In this document: positions 55,381 through 64,000 of the stretch, piece by piece
Position numbering within the stretch: position 1 is the stretch's first letter
Layout: each line of letters opens with the position of its first letter
NCBI GenBank assembly: GCA_029204225.1
Contig: CM055113.1
Coordinates: forward strand, 26,031,462 to 26,095,461
Origin: Diphasiastrum complanatum
Taxonomy: Eukaryota; Streptophyta; Lycopodiopsida; Lycopodiales; Lycopodiaceae
Length of the DNA stretch: 64,000 nucleotides
Direction: 5' to 3'
The notes under the pieces: generated by a model
What the model was told of the DNA's origin: nothing
What the model saw: only the letters and a program-made list of their open reading frames with translations
Databases searched by the model: none
Program-made: the position numbers and the translations under genes

Positions 55381-55489
55381 AATTTGTAAGGGGATGCCAT
55401 TTTAAAGTTAGCCATATCTAATAAACTACTGACATGCTCAACTAGTACTTTTATGTATTTTACATGTTCAACACATCTTGACATTTATT

Positions 55490-56766
55490 ATCAATCTAAT
55501 AATGATACTCACATCTTTCCTAACATTTTTATAACATGTTACAAGGAAGAGCAATTTGCCATACACTAACATAAATAACCTAATGTGTACAAACTCCCAT
55601 ATTAATATGAACATAGATTATAGTTGCCCACACCTAAATTTGGGCATCCTTGGGTATTTTTTTTTTTGAAAACTCTATTTCCTAGTTGGCACTTGTTATA
55701 AGGTCTTTTTTGAATTGAAAACTATTCATGGGTTGGTTGATGAGGAGTCTTTTGAACTAGCTACCCAATGCTCTATAAGTTTATTAGAAGCTCTCAAATA
55801 TATGGACATCCAAGTCCTATCCTAACGCCTTCCAACATGGGACTTATTGCTAGAATAGAAGTCAATTAGAAATTTATATATAAAATGCAGACTAGACAAC
55901 TAAGATATGGACAACGTCATGACTCCTAATTAGCTAATTACTTTATCAACATTTGGGGGGGCTTGAACTTCAATCAAGCACAGTAGGAATGACTCTTTCA
56001 AATTTCCCGTCTGCAGAAGTATTTTTAATTTGTGGACTACAAAAGGATCATAGGTATACAATTGATTGCTGGTTGTACTGTATGTGATGATTTTATGGCA
56101 AGAAAGAATGAACCGTGGATCGTGTAGTTCGTGGATGCTTCAGCAATTTGGCAATGATAGAAGTTGATAGCGATCAACGTCCTTTGAATGATACTGTTTT
56201 TCGGAATCAGATAAAATATTTGTAAGATTTTGAGCTTATTTTGTGTGTTAGCCATATATTATAAGATGTTGCATACAGTGTTTTCTGATCTGTAGTGGTA
56301 ATGCAACAAATCTATGTAGATGTAGATGAATTGGAATGTAATGTCATGTGCAAATTCTGTTATGTTTCCTAACACTATATTGTTAATGTTCTGGAACGAA
56401 GATATAACAATAAAATCATTTGAGGGCATGATTGCATAAACCTTCATATAAATTATGAACGTGGAAAACCAACATGAAGTAGGAAATTCGCCTCTAGCAT
56501 TGCTTATAGGTCGAGTCTGGGCGACAAGCACGACTTATTTGGAAAAAAAAATTGTGAGTGCGATGCACTCCAATGCCTTGAGGCCAACACTCTGGTGGAC
56601 ATCGTTGACAAGAATGAATGAATGGATGCCGTATGAATCTTCTGATTGAGCAGGAGTACATATTGATGGCATTATCCAACACCAAATTCCAATATGCAGA
56701 GCACGCATCGGTTAGTGTAAACGCATGGCAAGTGGCAATGTCATTCCGGCTCTTTCAATATTTAGC
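55490..56766. other. Downstream flank of GH18 copy B, no gene
   Basis: Counterpart of 11815-12885. It has about 120 bp near 56095-56230 absent from A, in which a piece reads antisense ILQIFYLIPKNSIIQRTLIA; no family recognised. Confidence 0.45.
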
Positions 56767-57727
56767 TTAGGTAGAGAGAAAAGAAGCCACGGCCTGCTCC
56801 GTGCTGAAGCCACTTCCTTTGTCATTGTCCACGTTGAAGATCATGATGCCTGGGATGGTCAACTGCTGGGCGGCTCCAATGAAGTCGGATCCCTGCAGTC
56901 CTCGGCCAGCCGCCTCCACGCTAGGTAGCAGCTTGCTAGCATCGAAGCTGCCAGCCACAGTGTTGTATCTGCTTATGAAGTCGGATTGCGATGCCAAGCC
57001 ATCAGCATAGAACTGATAGTTCACGTAGTCTATGGAGGAGCCGAAGTTGGCAAAGAGGTCTGCGTAGATGGAGATAGTGGCTCCAAAAGGGGCAATGGAG
57101 GCTATGGAAATAGTTCCAGAGCTCTTGAGCTGGGAGATGAGACCACCGATGCACGTGGTGAAGGTGGCAGAGGTGGGGAAGTTCTCGTAGTCGACGTCGA
57201 CGCCGTCCAGCGAGTACTGAGAGACGAGGTTGGAGATGGAGCTGACTGCATTGCTGATCCAAGTGTCGGTGCTGGGGGGGTCGTACCAGTCGACATTCCT
57301 GGTGGTGCCGTCTGAGAGGAATTGGGAGAAGCCTGCGAGGCTGACAAGAAGCTTGACGTTGGGATTGCTCTGTTTGAAGCTCTGTGCAGACTGAGGGGTG
57401 AGACTGGAAGCCCAAAAGGCATTGAAGTTACCATTCTGAGTGTTGCCCGATGCGTCTGCATCGATGGCGAAGGACAGCGGTAAGATGTATTGTAGGTAGG
57501 GAGGCAGAGATAGGGAGATCCGTGAACTGTAGGTCTGATGCTCCAGAGGCGCCAATGTAATCTACGATGAGGTTGCCGTGGCTGGATTGGAGGAGTGCAC
57601 GACCTCCTGCCCCAGGGAACTGTCTGAGCGCATAGGCCGCGTTGATGGCCATCATACATAGTATCATCAGCAGCACAGGTTGCATAGCTGAAACCCGGGG
57701 AAGTTGAATTCCTCGCCTCTGTGCCAT
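56767..57727 (-). pseudogene. GH18 chitinase-like gene, copy B (frameshifted)
   Basis: Nearly identical to copy A at 12886-13846 in coding sequence, 5-prime UTR and promoter. It has the same signal peptide, the same catalytic DGVDVDYE, and the same 4-bp duplication (57492-57499) that breaks the frame after about 77 codons. A Phe codon (SQSDFISRYN) stands where copy A has Cys. Apart from the shared lesion no other stop is present, so the lesion is either recent or the downstream frame is under some constraint. Secreted chitinase-like activity would be expected only from an unbroken relative elsewhere. Confidence 0.88.
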
Positions 57728-57909
57728 CGGAATAATTTCTGAATCAGCCTTTACTAGAGTAGTGCTGTATGTATATATGGTATGTTGACGAATTGTGGGC
57801 TCACAGATGAGACGACGAGGGGATATGAATTATGAGATGGAGCAGAGCAGTGCAGTGCAGTGCAATTATGCTTGGGAATTTGTGAATGACAGTAGGGAAG
57901 AGCACATTT

Positions 57910-57917
57910 TATTTATA
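57910..57917 (-). promoter_or_regulatory. TATA box of GH18 copy B
   Basis: TATAAATA on minus, 183 bp before the ATG at 57727. Spacing is 178 bp in copies A and C; the 5-bp difference is an extra GCAGT repeat in the UTR. Confidence 0.65.
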
Positions 57918-57996
57918 TGGGCTCGTGAAGACTTGGGGCAGCGGAATTCGCGTCTAATGTTGTGGAATAGAGCAACTAAGTCAGTTGCTTGACTTA

Positions 57997-58013
57997 GTCT
58001 ATCCATTATTATA
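57997..58013. other. SINE target-site duplication, left copy
   Basis: GTCTATCCATTATTATA, repeated at 58122-58138. Copy A has a single version (GTGTATCCATTATTATA). Confidence 0.88.
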
Positions 58014-58121
58014 GGGGGCCCAAAGGGGTTGGCCTAGTTGGTTAACTTGGCATCCAAAGTTTCTTTGGTCCCAAGTTCGAGCCTCCATTGGAAACTGTTG
58101 TAAAGCTACCTTTACAAGCTT
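58014..58121 (+). mobile_element. tRNA-derived SINE in the GH18 copy B promoter
   Basis: About 108 bp with a Pol III A box TGGCCTAGTTGG (58030-58041), a B-box-like AAGTTCGAGCCTCC (58073-58086), then CATTGGAAAC as in Au-type plant SINEs. Flanked by 17-bp direct repeats and absent from copies A and C. Its last 26 bases (58096-58121) match the 5-prime end of the non-coding element LTR and form a TTGTAAAG/CTTTACAA hairpin. Confidence 0.8.
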
Positions 58122-58139
58122 GTCTATCCATTATTATAC

Positions 58140-59100
58140 GGGGCGTGTTGAAACTCCCATAAAGAAATATGCACCAAGTTCACCTTACGTGAATGAATCT
58201 GCATTTGCGACTATTTTTTCAGCGTTAAGGAAAGAGCAAGGGTAGTCTCTTGCATGCGTCTAAGAATAAGAACATATGTGCCTCAATTTTGTTTTTTCCC
58301 AATTGGTTAAATGCTCGTTACCCAACTTGGGCAACATCACCTTTACCTCATTGCTTTTTGGCCTTGCCTTGCAAAAGGCAATAAATACTATGTGTTGAGG
58401 TCGGTCAACCACGGAGTTTGATACAAAGTCAACGTTAAAGGATATTAATATGTGGTAGTGGTCTTAATTTTTAAGGCTGAACCATCATCAATTGAGGGCT
58501 ACTAAAGAAACATCCATTGTTGCCATTTCAAAATTAGTATGTCGAAGTGCAAATTGCATGAGCAAAAAGCAAAAGCTATTTATTATCTTTTGCATGATCC
58601 TAAGCAAAGGCAAATTCCGAATGTGATCTGTTCATAAACTTTATAAGTATGTGTGTGTTGATCAGCCAGGTCTAGCATTCTATTGTAAAGGCAGTAGCTT
58701 TCGTGAATGGGCTACAACCACAACAAGTGGCTTTATGAGGTGTAAGAAGAGACAATTAGCGGAGTGTCGCCTGAGGTAGAGGTTGCAATTACTTGGCAGA
58801 CGAGTCTGATCAAATTTGAAGCCATTCATACAACTGTGAATCGTGCAGTACACCTGAAAAGTGGTCCATGTAGACGATCGTAATGGTGTCTCATGTAAGA
58901 GATCATGTAAGATGTGTTTTCTTTTGAGTCTATGCACTCATCTTTTTTACTCATGCAATCTGAACATGTAGTGTGGTTTAGAATTTTACCTTCTATACGT
59001 ATGTAGATGCCCAAAGCTTCCAGCTTCAGTATTTGAATGTACAGTGTGTTGTAGAAGATACCGCTTGCCCAAATAGAAAGAATTATCATGAAGCTCTTAG
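58140..59100. other. Upstream flank of duplicon B and unassigned sequence
   Basis: To 58610 it matches duplicon A. 58613-58690 recurs in part at 59506-59585 (TGAATGTGATC, ATAAACTTTATAA, GGTCTAGCATTCTAT). ORFs 58680-58937 and 58826-59341 (minus) have no motif. Confidence 0.45.
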
Positions 59101-59124
59101 GCAAAATCAAGGTATATTTTTTGA

Positions 59125-59512
59125 CAGATTTTGCCATGTGTGGCAATAAAAAAAGCCATCGCTCTGGAATTTTCTCTGGAGATTTGCCACGCATGGCAAA
59201 TCCCACAAAAACCATGTCACATGAAAATTGGTTAAATAACAACCGTACGTGGCACTTCCATGCGTGGCTGTGCCATGCCGACATATTTTGGCGCTCATAT
59301 TTCAAGTTGTAGTTTAAAAAAATTTTGCGTGGCAGTGCCACGCAAAATTAAAATTCTTTTGCCGGACCTCACCTCCAGCCTAGATTTCACCGGCAGGGTC
59401 CTCGGAAAAGTTTTGGTGTGGATATGCCATGCGTGGCAATGCACGCATAAGAAAAATGTCAAAATCTCGGCTAAGTATCGGGTTCGTGTGGCAGCGTCGC
59501 GTGGCAAATTTT
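59125..59512. repeat. Cluster of TGCCACGC/GCGTGGCA palindromes
   Basis: At least five inverted repeats on the same core: TTGCCATGTGTGGCAA (59131-59146), TTTGCCACGCATGGCAAA (59183-59200), a 29-bp palindrome AATTTTGCGTGGCA/TGCCACGCAAAATT (59321-59349), TGCCATGCGTGGCA (59424-59437), and half sites near 59248-59278 and 59490-59505. Confidence 0.85.
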
Positions 59513-59631
59513 GAATGTGATCCGTCCATAAACTTTATAAATATGTGTGTTGATTAGCTGCCGGGTCTAGCATTCTATCGTAAATCCTAAACCCAGAAAA
59601 TTGTATATTGAAGGAGAAAAATTGTCAAAGT

Positions 59632-59703
<72 letters not shown>
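59632..59703. repeat. (CT)n microsatellite
   Basis: About 72 bp of uninterrupted CT. Confidence 0.97.
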
Positions 59704-59707
<4 letters not shown>

Positions 59708-60490
59708 CATGATTTTCAGAAATTGAGCATCTGAAGCAGCATGCTCTTGGAGCTGATCTTACTTAAAAAATGAATCCCCACCTCTAGATGTCGTAGGGAT
59801 AATATTGAGTGATATATATCTTCAATAATCATATATGCAAAGATTACTGAAATATTTTGACCACTTAAGCCATGTGAAGGACGTACTTGTGAACATGCAT
59901 CAAAATCTCTTCTTGCTTTTTTTTATCCCTCTAGTTTTAACTAATGCATGAAAATGTTGAAGAGCACTGTTTAAATCGACTGTAGGTGGAGTTACCCTTG
60001 TTGCAAGGGCCTGTTGAGGGTATGCATGTCTTGTCGAACGAAGAAAATTGAAGCTAACCAATTATTTTGTGTTGAGATTTGTGTGTTGAATTTACAACTT
60101 CAAGAGTAGTTCACTCTTTGGTTGATGGAACCATCATCTAGATGCCACTTGTAGATAGTACCGCTTCTTCTGGAACATTGATCTTATAAGAGCCAAGTGA
60201 GTAGCTAGTACCCGACTAATGATTGAATATGATTATTAATAGGCCCTGGTATGGAGCAGAGCGTGTTATTCCCGTCTTGTATTTAGTTCAATATTCTGGT
60301 TGTACCAAGATTATAATGCGTAAACTGAAATGAAATTTGGGTGTACATTTCTAAGTAACTTGAAATACTGGCAACGTGGCCAGTGTTTTTACATAGTCTG
60401 CAGAAATACACGGAGTTTGACAACAATGTCATCTTTTTCACATTTTTCACCTATCGGGAATTGCGAGTAAATATGCAGAGTCGCATGTTT
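59704..60490. other. No recognised gene
   Basis: AT-rich sequence with no ORF above about 60 codons and no element end. Confidence 0.45.
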
Positions 60491-61440
60491 TGCATTTTCA
60501 AAGTGCCTCAAATGTTAAGGAAATGACTATGGAAAAGCGTGGGGCAACCCTAAATCAAATTTAAGGACACTGTCAGGTTTTTCGCAAAATGCTGACACTG
60601 TCGCCTTTTTGCGACACCTTCGCCTGTGGCAATTTTAGTTCATTTTTGCAGAGTGACAATTTTGGTTCATTTATGCAGACAGACTGTTTACGGCCAATTT
60701 CCACCACTTATCAGCAATCAATTTATCAGAAAAAACTGGATGGATGTCAGCGGACAATAGCCAACTGGCGATCGCATTTGACGACCTAATTTCTTAGTAT
60801 ATATAGCCTTTCATATTCATACATTATCAAAGAAACTCAGAAGAAGAATTTGAATAGTTAGCTCTCTCCTTCTCTCTCTCTCTCTCTCAAGTCTGCGAGC
60901 TTGAACACTCTTGAGCATTCTAGCTTACGTCTTAGAGTTGTTTTAGAGATTGCTATTGCGTTACTGCTTATTATCATTGCGCCTCTTTTAGACTTTCATT
61001 TTAGCTGCTAAGAGATAGCATAGAGTACGTGGCTTTGATCCGCAATTTATTGTACTCATTTACTTCTGTTTCATTTTCATACTAAATCAATACTATCTTT
61101 TATTGCGTTTAGCTTTGTCTCAGAATGTATGCGTTTCTATAGTTCTTTGCGACTAATTATTTGTCTAGTGATTCGCAACAAATCATTTGTCTGATAATTC
61201 AATGCATTATTGTTTGGCTATGTAATCACTGTAGTATTGATGATTTCAAGGTTAGTTACTATAAGATCAAACGTGATTTATATTACTATTGTTTTGTTTG
61301 AAATTGATAGGCGTAGTCATGCATAGAGAAAGAGAAAGATAGTTAATTCCGCTGCGCACGAAAAGATTTCTTTCTAGACATTCGAATTATTTTCATTCGA
61401 GTTCATTTCTTTTCGAGTTCGAACCATCCTTCACACACCT
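60491..61440 (+). mobile_element. Probable LTR/leader of the right-hand copia element
   Basis: Contains a TATA-like TATATATAG (60798-60806), a CT-rich leader (60860-60889) and GCCTTTTTGCGACACCTTCG words like those next to the other copia LTR. LTR ends and a primer site are not identifiable. The gag N-terminus expected after it is missing. Confidence 0.45.
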
Positions 61441-64000
61441 ATCTTTCACGCAATTATGACATTGCATTCAAGCTTGCCCTCTACATCTGAGAATTGGGTG
61501 ATGATCATATCGACACACTCAGATTTAACTCTTACTAGAGTTATCACTATGTTGCTGCAAGAAGACAATAGAAGAAGTCAAGACACTTTGTCTATTTCCT
61601 CCTCTCAGGCTCTATATGTCAACAAAGGCTTTAAGCGATAGAAACAGAAAAGCTTCAAGAAGGCTGCAATGAATCAGAAATAGACTCAAAGTCAAGAACA
61701 ATCATCAAATCCACAGTCGAAGAAGAAGATGTTTTGTAGGTATTGCAAGCGCACTAATCATGAAATCAAGGATTGCTGAATTCTCCAAGCGAATAATGCA
61801 GCCAAACAACTTGATCAACAAGGAAACGCAGTTTCATCATCTCCCCAGGTTGAAGTGGACGAAGGCGCATTCATGTTCAATGATCAAAGCACAAATTTGG
61901 ATGATTCATGGTTTCTGGATTCTAGAGCAACTCAACACATGACCAATCATCGTGAGATTTTCAACTCCTACATGCCTTACGACACGAAGAAATTTGTTCA
62001 TCTTGGTGACAATAGTACTCACACTACTGAAGGTGAAGGTATTGTAAGAATACAATTCCAGCATAATCAATTCAACTTACTATCAAAGGTCTTATATGTT
62101 CCGAAACTCTCTACAAATATGTTATTAGTAGGTAGAATTATAGATTTAGGTCATAAGGTAGAATTTGAATCTGATCAATGCAAAATTATTGATAGGAGTA
62201 ATAAGATCCTTGCACTCGGTAAGAGGCAGGATTACTTATATAGATTGGCACATTGTTATTTTGAGTCTAGTCAAGTCTTGAAAACCTTTGTTCTAGTCAA
62301 TAAAGCATTACTATGGCATCATCACTTAGGACACTTGAATTATGCATATGTGTTGAACATGTCCAGACAATCCATGGTTCTTGATCCCGACTATCCTTCT
62401 GGTAAGGTCGATCTCCCTGTCTATCATACCTGCATCTTTGGAAGGTAGGCTAAGATTCCTTTTAGATCAAACCACAGGCATGCAGCAAAAGATCTATTAG
62501 ATGTTGTTCATATAGATATATGTGGACCTATGCAAACTCCTTCATTTCTAGATGCAAAGTGTTTCATTACTTTTATTGATAAATTCTCTAGAAGAACAAC
62601 TGTTTATTTCATTAGACAGAAATGAGAGGCTTTCATCAAATTCAGACAATTCAAAGAGCATGCTAAGAATCAAACTGGAAAACGAATCAAAGCACTAAGT
62701 TCAGATAACGGGGGAGAATACATCTCCACCGAACTCAAGGAGTATTGCCTTAACAACGACATTGAGCAACAATACATTACCTCCTAATCGCCTCAATCAA
62801 ATGGTCTTGCTGAGAGAAAGAACAGAACCTTAGTTGAATCGGCAAAGTGCATGTTATCACATGCAACACCATTCGAAGTTTGGACAGGTTCCAGACCTTC
62901 TTTATCAAACTTACGAGTTTTTGGATGTACTGCTTTTGTGCAGATTCCTCGTGATCTCAGAAAGAAGCTCAACTTCCAGAGTATCAAATGTGTTTTCATC
63001 AACTACACTACGTCAGATCAAGCTACAACTTGTTTGATCCCATCGAGTTGAAGATATTCACTAGTCGGGATGTCATCTTCATTGAAGATCAGTTTCAAGA
63101 CCTCAAAGGAAAAGGAAGTCTCCATGTAGCCGACCTATCAGATTCTCTTGACACATTGAACTTTCCAGTTCCTCAGTTAACTATTCCCATTGAAAGTCCA
63201 AGCTCTTCTTCTTTTTACGAACAACAAATCAATGGTGAATTAGAAGTTGATGATGTTACAGATCAGCAACTACAGTATGATGGAAATGATCAACTTCCTC
63301 TATTACCCAGAAGATCATCAAGGACTAGCAGATCACATGTGAGGTATATCAACAAGTCTGCAGCCTATCTTGTTTAGGAACCGATGTCTGTCCAAGAGGC
63401 ACTCAGTTAGCTCGATTCAGATGTTTGGAAAGAAGCTATGGATTAAGAGCATTCATCTCTTATCAAGAACCAGACATGGACAATTGTCAAATTACCTGCT
63501 AGCAAAAATGTAGTTGATTACAAATGGATTTTCAAAGTCAAGTACAATGTAGATGGAAGCATCAACAGGAGAAAGACACGACTTGTTGTCAGAGGATTTT
63601 CTCAGGTATACAACGTCGATTACACTAAGACCTTCAGTGCAGTAGTCAAGGATTCTTCTATCTGACTTTTGCTATCATTTGCCGCTGCAACAGATTTGGA
63701 AATACATCAAATGGATGTACAGACAACATATCTTAATGGAGTTATCGAAGAAGACATTTACATGGTGCAATCATGTGTGTAAATTCCATAAGGCAATTAA
63801 TGGCTTGAAGCAATCTACTTGAGCATGGTTTCAAAGGATCAATACTTTTTTTATTGATCACGTCTACACACCTACCTCTTCAGATTCAAATGTTTATTTC
63901 AAAGCAGTGCAGTAGTCTTTTACCGTTATCACTTTATACGTGGATGATACATTGCTTTTCAACAATAGTATCGATCTGATAAAAGAGGAGAAGATGATGC
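61441..64000 (+). pseudogene. Ty1/copia polyprotein (gag end, protease, integrase, reverse transcriptase), runs off the window
   Basis: In order: gag linker (STHSDLTLTRVITMLLQEDN), zinc knuckle CRYCKRTNHEIKDC, protease start (WFLDSRATQHMT, again Asp-Ser-Arg for Asp-Ser-Gly), integrase zinc region (WHHHLGHLN, then VYHTCIFG with Tyr for the first Cys), the integrase core with its three acidic residues kept (VVHIDICGPM, SSDNGGEYIS, GLAERKNRTL), integrase C-terminus (FVQIPRDLRKKLN), an acidic linker (63060-63370), then reverse transcriptase (VVDYKWIFKVKYNVDGSI, EIHQMDVQTTYLNGVIEEDI, LYVDDTLLF at about 63934). Stops at 61638, 61681, 61777, 62446, 62623, 62785, 63376 and later, plus a frameshift near 63017, make it a relic. 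The gag N-terminal UBN2 core is deleted. Confidence 0.9.

Larger units (their letters stand above)
53565..58610. repeat. Segmental duplication, right unit part 2 (duplicon B)
   Basis: 53565-53590 matches 10214-10240; 54505-58610 matches 10241-14540. About 900 bp (53591-54504), partly foldback sequence, separates the two pieces. The B copy carries the SINE at 58014-58121, absent from A. Confidence 0.92.

Noticed and set aside
58014-58121. A genuine tRNA gene with A and B boxes
   Set aside because: No cloverleaf or acceptor stem is supported, the body is longer than a tRNA, and target duplications mark it as a SINE.

Overview
The window looks like intergenic DNA from a large, repeat-rich plant nuclear genome. 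Pointers to a plant are LTR retrotransposons primed by the initiator tRNA-Met complement (TGGTATCAGAGC), CACTA transposon fragments, a tRNA-derived SINE, a plant-type GH18 chitinase-like family and very long (CT)n tracts. A fern or other seed-free land plant is my guess, from the DUF7869-like transposase and the CT tracts; the lineage is inference. I see no rRNA or tRNA gene, no CRISPR array, and no gene I would call an intact, expressed host gene except possibly the Myb/SANT-like ORF at 732-1637.

Layout. 1-4,300: a Myb/SANT-like gene (minus), then mostly unexplained sequence. 4,300-14,540: a truncated GH18 fragment (plus) cut by Ty3/gypsy pol, a TIR element carrying a small ORF that begins MARTKQT, a 530-bp tandem array with CT tracts, two unknown decayed genes, CACTA fragments and GH18 copy A (minus). 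14,540-34,700: a nest of four retroelements. A Ty1/copia element (minus) is split by a tandem array of non-coding LTR elements (four LTRs, three internal regions, minus). One of those LTRs is split by a gag-only Ty3-type element (plus, 5-bp target duplication GTGAC). Its gag gene is split by a LINE (16-bp target duplication) that has an inverted segment inside its reverse transcriptase. 34,700-43,700: a CACTA-like end, a deleted copia element, an 880-bp foldback, a second MARTKQT ORF and a DUF7869-like transposase pseudogene (minus). 43,700-47,300: minisatellites, palindromes and AT-rich DNA. 47,300-51,350: an unknown pseudogene followed by a CACTA TNP2 pseudogene (plus). 51,600-58,610: a colinear second copy of the 5,350-14,540 block, including a near-identical GH18 copy B and a SINE. 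58,610-64,000: palindromes, a CT tract and a decayed copia element running off the end.

The history is of transposition, duplication and decay rather than of genes working together. Blocks 5,350-14,540 and 51,600-58,610 keep order and orientation at an offset of about 44-46 kb. GH18 copies A and B share the same 4-bp frameshift; the older inverted fragment at 4,313 lacks it. The gag-only element and the non-coding LTR elements have different LTRs but the same primer site and the same leader, which holds a series of GTGCT...AGCAC stem-loops. That suggests a family in which non-coding members depend on proteins supplied elsewhere.

Most unusual: (i) three transposon-associated ORFs start with MARTKQT, the start of histone H3, with only synonymous differences between divergent copies (one extends to MARTKQTAR); (ii) the repeated stem-loop modules in retroelement leaders; (iii) a SINE whose 3-prime end is the same 26 bases as the start of a local LTR.
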